A stretch of 34,981 bases of DNA from Clostridia bacterium (GCA_017436675.1 JAFSCS010000022.1:1-34981), one strand, 5' to 3'; counted from the first letter of the stretch, positions 6,054 through 14,783 are shown. Notes: generated from the sequence alone by a model not told the origin. Numbers and translations are program-made.

Positions 6054-8666
6054 ATGTTTATGATGAAAAGATTAATTTGTATATTGATTACAGTATTGAT
6101 GGTATTACCGCTTATTGCTTGCGGCGATACAAGTAGTGGAGAATCCGCTAATGCAGAAAGCGGATATCAAGAGGAATCGCCCAACGAGGTATCTGAACCG
6201 TTTGTTTTCAGCGAAAAGGTCGAGAAGATCAATTCATTTATGGTTGGAGAGATCGATCGTTCGCTTAAGGCAAAAAATCTTTTTCGCGGATCGAAATATA
6301 CTGCAAGTCGAGAATGTGACAGCAATTATCCGGACCCAAACAATGCCAAATTGACTGACGGAATGGTGATGGACATTGTATACGGATATCACTATCACGC
6401 AGGATGGAGCGGCGGGCAACCTATCAGCTTTTTATTTGATCTCGGTGAAACGAAGCATTCTATTGCCGATATTTCCGTTTCGTGTGCAAGGATAATCGAT
6501 TATGGTGTTGGGCTTCCGTCCAACGTTACCGTTCAAGCATCTCATGACGGCAAGGTCTTTATTGATATCGGGAAAATAGCTACTCCAAAGGATCTGCCCG
6601 AAACTACAAATTATATTTATTATTTTTCTTTTCCGAAGTCGGTTGAAGCAAGATATATCAAGATCAATCTTGCAGTTCAAGAGGCAAATCGTTTGCTTTT
6701 GGATGAGATCTGTGCTTTTGAATATTGCGAGGATGGAACTATTGACAATACTTTAGGGCACAAATACGATCAGACACTCGTTATTGAGGATTTTTACGGT
6801 TACGAACTCAACCTCGGCAAGTCCGACGTTAAGGTAAGCGAGAGCGATGCAGACTATAATACGACTCGAAATCTCGCAACTATTGATGGAGTTGACATAC
6901 AGATCGAGCATTTTGAGCCGTTTTTCGTGGGACACACCAACAGCGGTATGGAAGACATACATATGTTGACTGATGGGGTCTATCACGGTGACGATATCGA
7001 AAATGATTATTTCAAATTCTACAGAGGTGCCGGAAGGCACGTTGTTGTCGATCTGGGAGTTACAATGGCTGTTGATGGATGTAAGTTGACGTTCCAAGAC
7101 AGATACACCTGGGGTATCACGACACCGGTGGTTTATTATATCAGCGTTAGTGAAAACGGCACTGATTGGGTAACTGTTTTTGCCGAGCATAATCCCGATT
7201 ACGGAAAGACTTCTCGAATTAAAGACACAAGAAGCTGTGAGTTTGAAAGCTCATATCGTGCGAGATACGTCAGATTGACCTTCCCTACCGTTCCCGACAA
7301 CGAGATCTCTTGTCAGGTATATATGGGTGAGTTTGAGGTGCTTGGAAGAAAGAATCCCGAGGGCGCAGTCTCAGCTACACCGAACAATGATATTAAATAC
7401 GGAAGATATCCCGATCCTAAGGAATTCGGAATTGAGGATATTTTATGGGCAGGTATCGGCAACGAGGTCGGTGAATTCTGTGAAGGATATCACGTTATGA
7501 CCGAAGATACTGCATATCGATATATTACTGAATTCGACCAAGACGGAAATCCAATCGGAACACTTTTTGATTCGGTGGGCTTTACCACAAGAGGCAATTT
7601 GAATTGGCACGCAGATCGTAACGAGGGATATTCGTGGTTTTTGAAGCTGTTATATTCCGAAGGAATAAATTTAGACGCGCTGGATGCTGCGAGAGGCCGT
7701 CTTAACAAGGAGCTCGGCGTTTCGGAAAAAACGACTGTATTCGTGTCCGTGAACTGTCCGAAGATCGGCGATGTTTTCAACGGAAAGAAGATCGAGACTG
7801 CCGATGATTATATTAGCTGTTTGAAATGGATGGCTGATTCCGCTATTTCCGAATTCAACAAAAAGGGTTACGTTAACATTGAGCTTAGGGGTTTTTATTG
7901 GCAGATGGAGAATCTTCGTCCGAACAAATGGGATCCTGACCCGGCCTTCGACACGGAAGCCGCTATTGCTTTCAACGATTACGTTCATTCACTCGGATAC
8001 ATTTCACTTTGGTGTCCATATTATTCTAATATCGTGGGGCTCTATCACAGCTTATATTACGGCTTTGACATCACACTTTGGCAACCTAATCACGTTTTCT
8101 CGGCATCAGAGCCGCAGCGACTTGATATTGTTTCCGAGCTTGCCAAGATATACGGTATTGGTGTCGAGATCGAAGTTGAACCTAACAAGCAGAGTAAAGA
8201 ATCGCTCGAGAGATATCGTGAATATTTGAAGGCAGGCGTGAAGTATGGATTCATCGATTCCATCAATGCGTATTATCAAGGAGCTATTCCCGGAATGTAT
8301 ATTGAATACAGTGATTCCGAGTACGAGATAGAAAAGGCTATCTTTGACGAATCGATACTATACCTTAAAAACCGTTTGAACAAAGAATATTATGCCGATA
8401 CTAAACACGATCTTAGCGGTTTTGAAGACGCTGAAGCAACGGTAAAACATGGAAAACAGGTCGTTATCGACATCGGAGAGATCGGCGATATCGAAACAAG
8501 GTTTTCACTAACTCCGATATATGGTAACATCAAGCTTGAGCGCGATGGAAAATTGACATACAACGCAATGAAGAGATACATTGGAAACGATCATATTGAA
8601 TTGACGCTTTTCGATGGTATTTCCGAAACGAAAACTATCAAGATCGATATTGAAATAACAGAATAG
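6054..8666 (+). CDS. Lipoprotein with two discoidin-like domains and DUF4855
   Basis: An 870-residue secreted lipoprotein. The signal peptide ends in the lipobox LIAC|G, with Cys23 as the lipidated residue. A low-complexity Ser/Glu linker follows. Two F5/8-type C (discoidin-like) beta-sandwich regions lie at about 75-222 and 270-428; each contains the LTDG or VDLG words and a final ARYIKI or ARYVRL strand typical of the fold. DUF4855 spans about 460-775 (ILWAGIGNEVG through RGFYWQMENL and SLWCPYY), and a short beta-rich tail completes the protein. The architecture fits a surface protein acting on or binding carbohydrate, with discoidin modules for sugar binding. DUF4855 has no activity I can state with confidence. 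Four ATGs cluster at the start; AGGA at 6044-6047 favours 6054. Confidence 0.8.
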   Translation: MFMMKRLICILITVLMVLPLIACGDTSSGESANAESGYQEESPNEVSEPFVFSEKVEKINSFMVGEIDRSLKAKNLFRGSKYTASRECDSNYPDPNNAKLTDGMVMDIVYGYHYHAGWSGGQPISFLFDLGETKHSIADISVSCARIIDYGVGLPSNVTVQASHDGKVFIDIGKIATPKDLPETTNYIYYFSFPKSVEARYIKINLAVQEANRLLLDEICAFEYCEDGTIDNTLGHKYDQTLVIEDFYGYELNLGKSDVKVSESDADYNTTRNLATIDGVDIQIEHFEPFFVGHTNSGMEDIHMLTDGVYHGDDIENDYFKFYRGAGRHVVVDLGVTMAVDGCKLTFQDRYTWGITTPVVYYISVSENGTDWVTVFAEHNPDYGKTSRIKDTRSCEFESSYRARYVRLTFPTVPDNEISCQVYMGEFEVLGRKNPEGAVSATPNNDIKYGRYPDPKEFGIEDILWAGIGNEVGEFCEGYHVMTEDTAYRYITEFDQDGNPIGTLFDSVGFTTRGNLNWHADRNEGYSWFLKLLYSEGINLDALDAARGRLNKELGVSEKTTVFVSVNCPKIGDVFNGKKIETADDYISCLKWMADSAISEFNKKGYVNIELRGFYWQMENLRPNKWDPDPAFDTEAAIAFNDYVHSLGYISLWCPYYSNIVGLYHSLYYGFDITLWQPNHVFSASEPQRLDIVSELAKIYGIGVEIEVEPNKQSKESLERYREYLKAGVKYGFIDSINAYYQGAIPGMYIEYSDSEYEIEKAIFDESILYLKNRLNKEYYADTKHDLSGFEDAEATVKHGKQVVIDIGEIGDIETRFSLTPIYGNIKLERDGKLTYNAMKRYIGNDHIELTLFDGISETKTIKIDIEITE

Positions 8667-8673
8667 AATGCTA

Positions 8674-8705
8674 TTGTAATATTCAGTTATTATTCCGAAT
8701 ATAAT
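8674..8705 (+). promoter_or_regulatory. Possible promoter for the flavoprotein gene
   Basis: A perfect TATAAT is at 8700-8705. The nearest -35-like TTGTAA is at 8674-8679, with a long 20-bp spacer. The -10 overlaps an upstream ATG at 8704, which argues against that ATG being the real start. Confidence 0.35.
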
Positions 8706-8730
8706 GATCAACAAAGATTTGGAGAGAAAC

Positions 8731-9348
8731 ATGAAGGTCTTACTTATAAACGGCAGTCCGAGGGCGAACGGCAACACGGCGTTAGCACTTTCGGAGATGG
8801 TAAAGGTATTTGAAAACGAAGGTATTGACGCTGAAATAGTACACATTGGTAACAAGGCGATCAGAGGATGTATTGCGTGTGGCGGATGTGGTGAGAAAGG
8901 CAGATGCGTTTTTGACGATGCAGTAAATGAGATCGCGGCGAAATTCGAGGAATGTGACGGTTTAGTTGTCGGAAGTCCCGTTTATTATGCGGGTGCCAAC
9001 GCGACGCTTACTGCGCTTTTGACGAGATTATTTTACAGCACGCGGTTTGACAAGCGGATGAAGGTTGGTGCGGCGGTCGTTGCGGCACGGCGCGGTGGGC
9101 TTTCCTCTACCTTTGACGAGCTGAACAAATTTTTCACGATATCGGGGATGCCTATTGCTTCGAGCAAATATTGGAACAGCATTCACGGTTCCCGCGCGGG
9201 TGAGGCGGCACAGGACGAAGAAGGCTTGCAAATTATGAGAACTCTTGCTTCCAATATGTCTTTTTTGATCAAGAGCATTGCGCTTGGAAAAGAAAAATAT
9301 GGACTTCCCGAAAGAGAAAAGCCCATTTCAACAAATTTCGTTAGGTGA
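8731..9348 (+). CDS. NADPH-dependent FMN reductase / flavodoxin-like protein with a four-Cys motif
   Basis: A 205-residue flavodoxin-fold protein. The FMN phosphate loop GSPRANGNT is at 8-16, and SPVYYAGANATL at about 84-95 is typical of the NADPH-dependent FMN reductase group. Residues 47-59 read CIACGGCGEKGRC, that is Cys47, Cys50, Cys53 and Cys59 (C-x2-C-x2-C-x5-C). This resembles the cluster-binding loop of iron-sulfur flavoproteins (Isf), so an Fe-S cofactor is possible but unproven. Its role is probably redox chemistry on quinones, flavins or another electron carrier. The start at 8731 has GGAG 7 nt upstream; the ATG at 8704 lies within a -10-like box. A bidirectional terminator follows. 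Confidence 0.85.
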   Translation: MKVLLINGSPRANGNTALALSEMVKVFENEGIDAEIVHIGNKAIRGCIACGGCGEKGRCVFDDAVNEIAAKFEECDGLVVGSPVYYAGANATLTALLTRLFYSTRFDKRMKVGAAVVAARRGGLSSTFDELNKFFTISGMPIASSKYWNSIHGSRAGEAAQDEEGLQIMRTLASNMSFLIKSIALGKEKYGLPEREKPISTNFVR

Positions 9349-9360
9349 ATATTTTCAAAC

Positions 9361-9392
9361 AAAAAAATGCAGAGCTTCTCTGCATTTTTTCT
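9361..9392. terminator. Bidirectional terminator between convergent genes
   Basis: TGCAGAG (9368-9374) pairs with CTCTGCA (9378-9384) around a 3-nt loop, flanked by an A-run on the left and a T-run on the right. It works in both directions. It serves the flavoprotein gene on the plus strand and the PAS/SDR pair on the minus strand. Confidence 0.9.
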
Positions 9393-9393
9393 T

Positions 9394-9750
9394 TTACATT
9401 GTATACAGCGGGGTGGTTTCTCTGTTGCGGTATTCGTGCTTTTCGTAATAGCCGATGAGGTTACCGCTATCATCACGTAAGGCTACCATATAGACGTCCT
9501 TATTCTCTTTATCGTTTCGTGAGGTATAGACGACGTTATTTTCTTTTGAGGATTTAAACCACGACAGGACCTTTTCTATTTTTTCGTTTGAGTCGGAGTT
9601 ATGACACGCTTTGAGGCTTTTGCCAGTGAGGTCGGCGTGGTATCTTTTTTTCGATGATGGGTTCATATAGACGATCGTAGAGTCGAGGTCGCATATAACT
9701 ATTGGTGCGGGATCTTGGTCGATCACGCTTTTTAAGAGACTGTTTATCAT
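9394..9750 (-). CDS. Single-domain PAS protein
   Basis: A 118-residue soluble protein consisting almost entirely of one PAS fold. APIVICDLDSTIVYMNPSSKKRY (about 15-37) is the typical first beta pair and helix. LTGKSLKACHNSDSNEKI follows, and the closing strands include VYMVALRDDSGNLIGYYEKHEY (about 86-107). No output domain is attached, so it probably senses a small ligand or redox state and signals through a partner, or acts as a ligand-binding protein. It follows the SDR gene by 9 bp with an AAGGTG ribosome site, so the two are likely one transcript. The cofactor cannot be predicted. Confidence 0.75.
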   Translation of the reverse strand: MINSLLKSVIDQDPAPIVICDLDSTIVYMNPSSKKRYHADLTGKSLKACHNSDSNEKIEKVLSWFKSSKENNVVYTSRNDKENKDVYMVALRDDSGNLIGYYEKHEYRNRETTPLYTM

Positions 9751-9759
9751 TATTTCACC

Positions 9760-10551
9760 TTATTTTAGTATTAATTTTATTATTTTGAAACGAAGCTCTT
9801 TCGGCAGGACGTCCAGAAGCAAAAGAAGAGGGTTACGGTTGAGCTTATATGCGAAGCGTGGTGATCTTTTGTTCAATATTTTGGATATTTTCTTTGCGAG
9901 CTTTTCGGGGCTGACCGAACGCGCTTCTACTGCATCGACGATTCTTTTGAAGCGTTTGGCGTTGCAGGAATAGAGCTTTGTATTCTTGCAAAAGGAATCA
10001 AGCGCGGTCGTTGAGACACCGAGCATTGACGTATTAACTGCACCTGAACGGAGGACGCTTACGCTTATTCCGAGGAGTTGGAGCTCCATTCGGAGTGAAT
10101 ATGCATATTTATCGAGTGTGGATTTCGTTATTGCATATATACCCGTAAATGGCAGTGGATCGAGCGATGCGAGCTCACTTGTGACAAGCAGGAGCTTTGA
10201 GCCTGTTTTCAACATTGGGAGAAATATTCTGTTCACGTTAAAGGCACCGTGGACGTTGACATCAAATATTTTTTTGTATTTTTCCGAGCTGATCTCGACG
10301 AGTGAGTCGAGCATATATATTCCCGCTAGGTGTACTATCGCGTAAAGCTCGGTGGTATAGGTGCTTATTTTATCATAGGCGGACGATATTGACTCATCGC
10401 TTGTGAGGTCGGCTTCTATTGGGATGACGTTATTAGCGGGCTGCTCGACCGACTTATCCAAAGCAAACACGGCAAAGCCGTTTTCAACGAGCATTGACGT
10501 TACTGCTTTACCCATTCCGCCGTACGCACCCGTCACGAGAACGTATTTCAT
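9760..10551 (-). CDS. Short-chain dehydrogenase/reductase
   Basis: A 263-residue classical SDR. The dinucleotide-binding motif TGAYGGMG is at 7-14, an LAG word takes the place of NNAG (about 75-77), and the catalytic Ser125, Tyr139 and Lys143 lie in VTSELAS and YAITK. The cofactor preference is unresolved: Asp32 after the second strand (ALDKS) tends to favour NAD(H). The last 35 residues form a hydrophobic/basic helix that could touch membrane or a lipid substrate. The substrate is unknown. It has its own promoter and precedes the PAS gene. It sits just beyond the terminator of the NRPS operon, so it is probably not part of that pathway, although it points the same way. Confidence 0.88.
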   Translation of the reverse strand: MKYVLVTGAYGGMGKAVTSMLVENGFAVFALDKSVEQPANNVIPIEADLTSDESISSAYDKISTYTTELYAIVHLAGIYMLDSLVEISSEKYKKIFDVNVHGAFNVNRIFLPMLKTGSKLLLVTSELASLDPLPFTGIYAITKSTLDKYAYSLRMELQLLGISVSVLRSGAVNTSMLGVSTTALDSFCKNTKLYSCNAKRFKRIVDAVEARSVSPEKLAKKISKILNKRSPRFAYKLNRNPLLLLLDVLPKELRFKIIKLILK

Positions 10552-10576
10552 TATATTCTCCGATCGTTTTTCTTTG

Positions 10577-10605
10577 AGTATAACACATTATCTTGCAAAT
10601 TACAA
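10577..10605 (-). promoter_or_regulatory. Promoter for the SDR-PAS pair
   Basis: On the minus strand TTGTAA (10605-10600), a 17-bp spacer and TATACT (10582-10577) preceded by TGT (extended -10). A GGAG ribosome site follows close to the SDR ATG. Confidence 0.7.
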
Positions 10606-10606
10606 C

Positions 10607-10647
10607 AAAAAGATCCCGAGTTGGCTTGTGACAAACTGACTCGGGAT
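10607..10647 (-). terminator. Rho-independent terminator of the NRPS operon
   Basis: On the minus strand ATCCCGAGT (10647-10639) pairs perfectly with ACTCGGGAT (10621-10613) across a 17-nt loop and is followed by C and five T residues. It lies 7 bp beyond the GH13 stop codon. It is the first convincing terminator downstream of the promoter at 27240-27268. Confidence 0.8.
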
Positions 10648-10653
10648 AATTAT

Positions 10654-12255
10654 TTATTTTTTCACCCAGAAGGATTGGTATGGTTTTAATGAAGCACCTA
10701 TTTCATTATAGTTATTGAGCAATACTTCTGCATTCGTTGGTACACAGTCGGGGAGTGATCTTTCCTCGGGGGAGAAATTGCTGATGACGTAGACGACGCT
10801 GTCGTTACTTGTTCTTGTATAGACGCTGACGTCGTTTTCGTTCATAAGAAGCTCAAATTCTCCGTCCTTCAGGCAAGGATCGTTATTACGGATGCTGAAG
10901 AGCTTTCTGTAGAAATTCAGGACTGAGCTTTCTTTTTTCTCCTGCGCTTCGACTGTGAAGCCATCATCGATCTGTGTTTTTATCCACGGCTCACCCGTTG
11001 TAAATCCGCCGTGCTTTTCGCTCGTCCACGGGATCGGTGTTCTTCCGCAATCGCGGCTGCCGTACTGCATTTTCGCGAGAAGCTCTATTTCGGTATATTT
11101 TTCGGAGGCTTTAAGCTCATTATAGGCGTTAATAGTCTCTATATCACGGTATTCGCTCATTGAATTGAAGGTTGGATCGTGTAGTCCAAGCTCTTGGCCC
11201 TGATATATGAACGGTACTCCGCGCATACCGTAGAGCATTGATGCGAGCATCGTTGCGCTCTCATAGGGGTAATTATATCTATCGCCAAATCTGGAAAGTG
11301 CACGAGGTTGATCGTGGTTTTCCATTACCAAGACGGGATAGCTATCGTTTTTAAGCCCGTATTCCCACTTCGCGAGGATATCAACGAAAGCTTTTTTATC
11401 AAGCGGCTCGGGATCGAATTTATCACCACCCACTCTGCCAAGAAGAAGATGCTCAAACTGAAAGGTCATTGTGAGCTCTCCTCTTTTTTCGCTTGTCAGC
11501 ATTAAAGCTTGGTCGGGAGTGAGTCCCCAAGTCTCACCTACTGTCAATGCTTTATGCGGTCCGAGAGCTCTTTCGTGGAGCTCATGGAGAAACTCGTGCA
11601 AACGAGGTCCGTTTCCGCCTGCATAGGCTCTTGTGAAATCCTTCGAGATATTATTGATGACGTCACATCTGAATCCATCGACGCCCATATCAAGCCAATA
11701 GTTTATCATATCGGCGATCTCTTGGCGCACTTTCGGGTTTTCCCAATTCAGATCGGGTTGCTTTTTCGAGAAAAGATGCAAGTAATACTGTCCCGTTTGT
11801 TCGTCGTATTCCCACGCACTGCCGCCGAATGCCGCCGTCCAGCCGTTCGGCTCTTTTCCGTCGACGGGATCGCGCCAGATATAGTAGTCGCGATAGGGGT
11901 TATCCTTACTCTTACGGCTTTCGACGAACCATTCGTGCTCGTCGGAGGTATGGTTGACGACGAGATCCATCAAAAGACGTATTCCTCTTTTATGCATTCC
12001 ATCGAGCATTTCTTTGAATTCATCCAGAGTTCCGTACTCTGCGGCTATGCCTCTGTAATCAGAGATATCGTAGCCGTTATCGTCTCCGGGAGAAGGATAG
12101 CACGGCGAAAGCCAGACACAATTAACGCCGAGCGATCTTATATAGTCAAGCTTTTCAATTATTCCGCGTATATCACCGATACCGTCGCCGTTTGTATCGT
12201 TATAGCTTTTCGGATAGATTTGATACACGACTGATTCTTTATGCCATTGTTCCAT
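10654..12255 (-). CDS. GH13 alpha-glucosidase (oligo-1,6-glucosidase type)
   Basis: A 533-residue cytoplasmic glycoside hydrolase that hydrolyses the non-reducing alpha-glucosyl residue of short sugars. All GH13 regions are visible: DLVVNHTS (97-104), the nucleophile Asp198 in GFRCDVIN, the acid/base Glu241 in VGETWG and the stabiliser Asp315 in ENHDQPR. The residue after the nucleophile is Val199, which in characterised enzymes goes with alpha-1,6 (isomaltose-type) activity, while Ala or Thr there goes with alpha-1,4. A C-terminal beta domain follows. The ATG at 12255 overlaps the last 17 bp of the transferase gene and has GAGG 6 nt upstream, so it was preferred to the GTG at 12270. Its place at the end of a peptide-synthesis operon is unexplained. 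Confidence 0.92.
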   Translation of the reverse strand: MEQWHKESVVYQIYPKSYNDTNGDGIGDIRGIIEKLDYIRSLGVNCVWLSPCYPSPGDDNGYDISDYRGIAAEYGTLDEFKEMLDGMHKRGIRLLMDLVVNHTSDEHEWFVESRKSKDNPYRDYYIWRDPVDGKEPNGWTAAFGGSAWEYDEQTGQYYLHLFSKKQPDLNWENPKVRQEIADMINYWLDMGVDGFRCDVINNISKDFTRAYAGGNGPRLHEFLHELHERALGPHKALTVGETWGLTPDQALMLTSEKRGELTMTFQFEHLLLGRVGGDKFDPEPLDKKAFVDILAKWEYGLKNDSYPVLVMENHDQPRALSRFGDRYNYPYESATMLASMLYGMRGVPFIYQGQELGLHDPTFNSMSEYRDIETINAYNELKASEKYTEIELLAKMQYGSRDCGRTPIPWTSEKHGGFTTGEPWIKTQIDDGFTVEAQEKKESSVLNFYRKLFSIRNNDPCLKDGEFELLMNENDVSVYTRTSNDSVVYVISNFSPEERSLPDCVPTNAEVLLNNYNEIGASLKPYQSFWVKK

Positions 12256-12865
12256 TTTGTACCTCATCACAACATATCATTTTGATTTTTGTCGGTTTTT
12301 CGCTACACAAACAGAGGGTGTAGCCTTTTTTAAAGTCGACCATTTCAAAATAAACGTTCTTTTTTTCCCAAGCCTTTGGCAGCTTCGTTATATTATCGGG
12401 GATGATACTATACGTCCAAAAGTTATCGTCGATCCCCTCACCCGTAAATTTGACGTAGCTTTCCTTAGCGCACCATACCTCGAAAAAATTGGGTTTTACG
12501 TTCTTTTCGACGTAGCTATGCTCCTTTGGGTGAAAGAAGCGTTTTGACAGCTTCAAATAACGCTCTGCGCTATCGACATCAGTTTCTCCGCGAAGGCGCT
12601 CGTGAATTTGGAGATCGACGCCTATCTCTCGGTCAGACAACGCGATCAAGCAATAATCACCGCTATGTGTTACGGAAACGTACACGCCGATCGGTGCAGA
12701 AACGTATGGTTTTCCCTTCGGCTGTCTTTTGATCGTTACCGACACATCGTTTCCAAGATAGCTTTTTACCGATGAGGTTATCAGCTCATCGGTAGGGGTA
12801 TCGTTTTTCAGATAGACGAAAAGGCAGGTCTTCCCTGCCGTTTTCTTATACGTTTGTATATCCAT
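12239..12865 (-). CDS. Sfp-type 4'-phosphopantetheinyl transferase
   Basis: A 208-residue enzyme that moves phosphopantetheine from coenzyme A onto the serine of carrier domains. Diagnostic motifs are VSVTHSG (63-69), IGVDLQ with Mg-binding Asp84, and WCAKESYVKFTGEGI (131-145) with Glu135 and Lys139. Length and motifs fit the Sfp class that serves NRPSs and not the shorter AcpS. It should activate both NRPS T domains and the adjacent ACP. The gene starts inside the ACP gene (20-bp overlap) and its end overlaps the GH13 gene (17 bp), giving tight translational coupling. The C-terminal lobe is short compared with B. subtilis Sfp. Confidence 0.93.
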   Translation of the reverse strand: MDIQTYKKTAGKTCLFVYLKNDTPTDELITSSVKSYLGNDVSVTIKRQPKGKPYVSAPIGVYVSVTHSGDYCLIALSDREIGVDLQIHERLRGETDVDSAERYLKLSKRFFHPKEHSYVEKNVKPNFFEVWCAKESYVKFTGEGIDDNFWTYSIIPDNITKLPKAWEKKNVYFEMVDFKKGYTLCLCSEKPTKIKMICCDEVQNGTMA

Positions 12866-13088
12866 TCTTCTTCATATACTCGATGACATCCTTCACAAGA
12901 TGCATCTTCCACACGTCTCTACTCGGGATCTCAACGTCAAAATGGTCCTCGAATGCGCTGACGATATTCATTATATCGAACGAATTGAGTCCAAGATCTT
13001 TTACGAAATCCGTTTCATAGACAAGTCCTTTTTTGCCTGTAACTTTTCCAACGACCTCTTGTATGAACTGAAAAAGTTTTTCTTCCAT
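12846..13088 (-). CDS. Pathway-specific acyl carrier protein
   Basis: An 80-residue carrier with the phosphopantetheine serine at Ser36 in DLGLNSFDIMN. The LNSFD core differs from the ADSLD of the housekeeping-type ACP at 3163-3399, which fits a dedicated carrier. It lies directly between the acyl-AMP ligase (23 bp upstream) and the phosphopantetheinyl transferase, which overlaps its 3' end. The simplest role is to hold the acyl group made by the ligase and offer it to the first condensation domain of the NRPS. It could instead carry an amino acid, but no third A domain of amino-acid type is present. Confidence 0.9.
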   Translation of the reverse strand: MEEKLFQFIQEVVGKVTGKKGLVYETDFVKDLGLNSFDIMNIVSAFEDHFDVEIPSRDVWKMHLVKDVIEYMKKNGYTNV

Positions 13089-13111
13089 TGGTTATCTCCT
13101 GTTTTGCGTTA

Positions 13112-14761
13112 TTATATCAAATGACGCTTGATTTTTTGAAGTGCTGTTTTTGAAAATTCTTGTTCTCTTATATTGATCATTTGGATCTGTTGGTAAAGAG
13201 GAAGCTCTTTATTGATCTCATTGATCTCTGTTTGAAGGATCTCCAATATATCGTAGGAATTCATTCCCTCGGTTTTTTCTTTATCGGGGAAGATACTCGT
13301 TGCTACCTGAACGTCATCCGTTGATACTCCGCTAACGGCACCGTAGACGACCACGTCTTTTACAAGAGGAAGCTTTTTTATTTTTTCCTCAAGCTTTTCG
13401 GGAGAAAGCTTTTTTCCGTTTTTGAACACTATCAGGTTCTTTTTTCTTCCCGTGATATATAAAAATCCGTCTTTATCGATCTCGCCGATATCACCGGTTT
13501 TGAACCATTCACCGCTCATTGCCTCTTCGGTGAGCTCCGGCAATTTATAGTATCCCTTCATCACGTTCTTTCCGCGGACCAATATTTCTCCGTCCTCCAA
13601 TTTCACCTCACAATTGTGAGAGATCAGACCGACAGAATCGAATTTATTCATTTTATTTCTGTTCACGCTGACAAGCGGTGCACATTCGGTTATGCCATAG
13701 CCTTGAACGGTCAAGACACCCATCAAATAGAATTGCTCCATTATTTCGGGGCTCATATGTGCGCCTCCGCAAATGATCAATTCTATTGTCCCGAAGCATT
13801 TTTCCTTCAAAATATCGATTGCAGAGAATCTTTTATTTATTCCGAATTTGAGAAGTATTTTTTTGAGCTTCAGAAGCTTTTTGAGTCCTTCCGTTTTACC
13901 GAGCTCTTCCACTGTTGCCCACATTTTGCTATTGATCGTTTCAAGCATCAGCGGTACGGTCAACATGGTGTGAGGCTTTGAAAGTTGGATATCGCGCATT
14001 ACTGTTTTCAAATTTCCGTTGATATAGAGATGCGCTTTTCCGATCAACATCGAAAGCACGGAGCAGGTCAATCCATACGTATGATAAAATGGCAATGAGG
14101 TGAACGCCACATTTCCGATCGCTACGTTTGCCAACGCATCACTTGCATTCGTCAAGATAGCCTCTTGGCTGAGCATTACCGGCTTCGAATAGCTTGTTGT
14201 TCCCGAGGTGAACACTATTGATGCGGTCATATCGGGAGTTATGCTCTTTTCTACGTCCTTGTTTGCATTGCCGGACGCTATGATCGTCTTACCGTCCTCT
14301 ATGAGCTTATATATTGACGTAGCACCTTCGCTTTCATACATCGTAAACATTGGAATACTGCCGTTTTGATATTCCTTACATATGCTTTCAACAGTTTTGG
14401 AGCAAAAGAGTGCGCTGACATCTGCCATATTGAGCATTTGCTCAATGGTCTCATTAGGCTGTTCGATATCTACACAAACAGCGACTGCTCCGCAATAGGT
14501 TGCTGCAAAATAGGTCAACAACCACTCATAGCTGTTTTCACCGAGTATTGCGATATGCTTCCCGTTGAGTCCGAGAGCTATTAACTGTTCTTGAAGGCAT
14601 ACTATATCATCACGCCATTTACCGAGATCAACGCCCATCTCCTCACCCTTTCGAGTGAACCACGAGATCGCAGGCTTTTTTTCGTTTCCTATTGCCAGGT
14701 CATCGATCATATCTCTGAAGCGCAAATAGTATTTTACCTCGTTTAATGGATATTTTCTCAT
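13112..14761 (-). CDS. Acyl-AMP ligase (fatty-acid-activating ANL enzyme)
   Basis: A 549-residue adenylate-forming enzyme. The P-loop-like A3 motif is FTSGTTSYSKPV (184-195), with Ser and Pro where Gly residues are common. YGITECAPLVSVNR is the A5 motif, TGDIG and GRKKNLIVFKNGKKLSPEKLE make up A7-A8, and the catalytic C-terminal lysine is probably Lys543. The LCFA-CoA-ligase-like A5 and hinge point to a fatty or aryl acid. In this setting the acceptor is likely the ACP encoded next to it and not free CoA, so it is probably a FAAL-like loading enzyme for the lipid starter. GGAGG lies 6 nt before the ATG at 14761; the longer reading from 14803 has no such site. Confidence 0.88.
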   Translation of the reverse strand: MRKYPLNEVKYYLRFRDMIDDLAIGNEKKPAISWFTRKGEEMGVDLGKWRDDIVCLQEQLIALGLNGKHIAILGENSYEWLLTYFAATYCGAVAVCVDIEQPNETIEQMLNMADVSALFCSKTVESICKEYQNGSIPMFTMYESEGATSIYKLIEDGKTIIASGNANKDVEKSITPDMTASIVFTSGTTSYSKPVMLSQEAILTNASDALANVAIGNVAFTSLPFYHTYGLTCSVLSMLIGKAHLYINGNLKTVMRDIQLSKPHTMLTVPLMLETINSKMWATVEELGKTEGLKKLLKLKKILLKFGINKRFSAIDILKEKCFGTIELIICGGAHMSPEIMEQFYLMGVLTVQGYGITECAPLVSVNRNKMNKFDSVGLISHNCEVKLEDGEILVRGKNVMKGYYKLPELTEEAMSGEWFKTGDIGEIDKDGFLYITGRKKNLIVFKNGKKLSPEKLEEKIKKLPLVKDVVVYGAVSGVSTDDVQVATSIFPDKEKTEGMNSYDILEILQTEINEINKELPLYQQIQMINIREQEFSKTALQKIKRHLI

Positions 14762-14783
14762 ATCCTGCCTCCATTTTCTTGTT

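Noticed and set aside
9760-10551. Short-chain dehydrogenase as a tailoring enzyme of the NRPS pathway
   Set aside because: A perfect 9-bp-stem terminator and its own promoter separate it from the operon; nothing but orientation links them.
12256-12270. GTG at 12270 as the GH13 start
   Set aside because: The GAGG ribosome site lies between 12270 and the ATG at 12255, and relatives begin at the HKESVVYQIYP segment close to that ATG.
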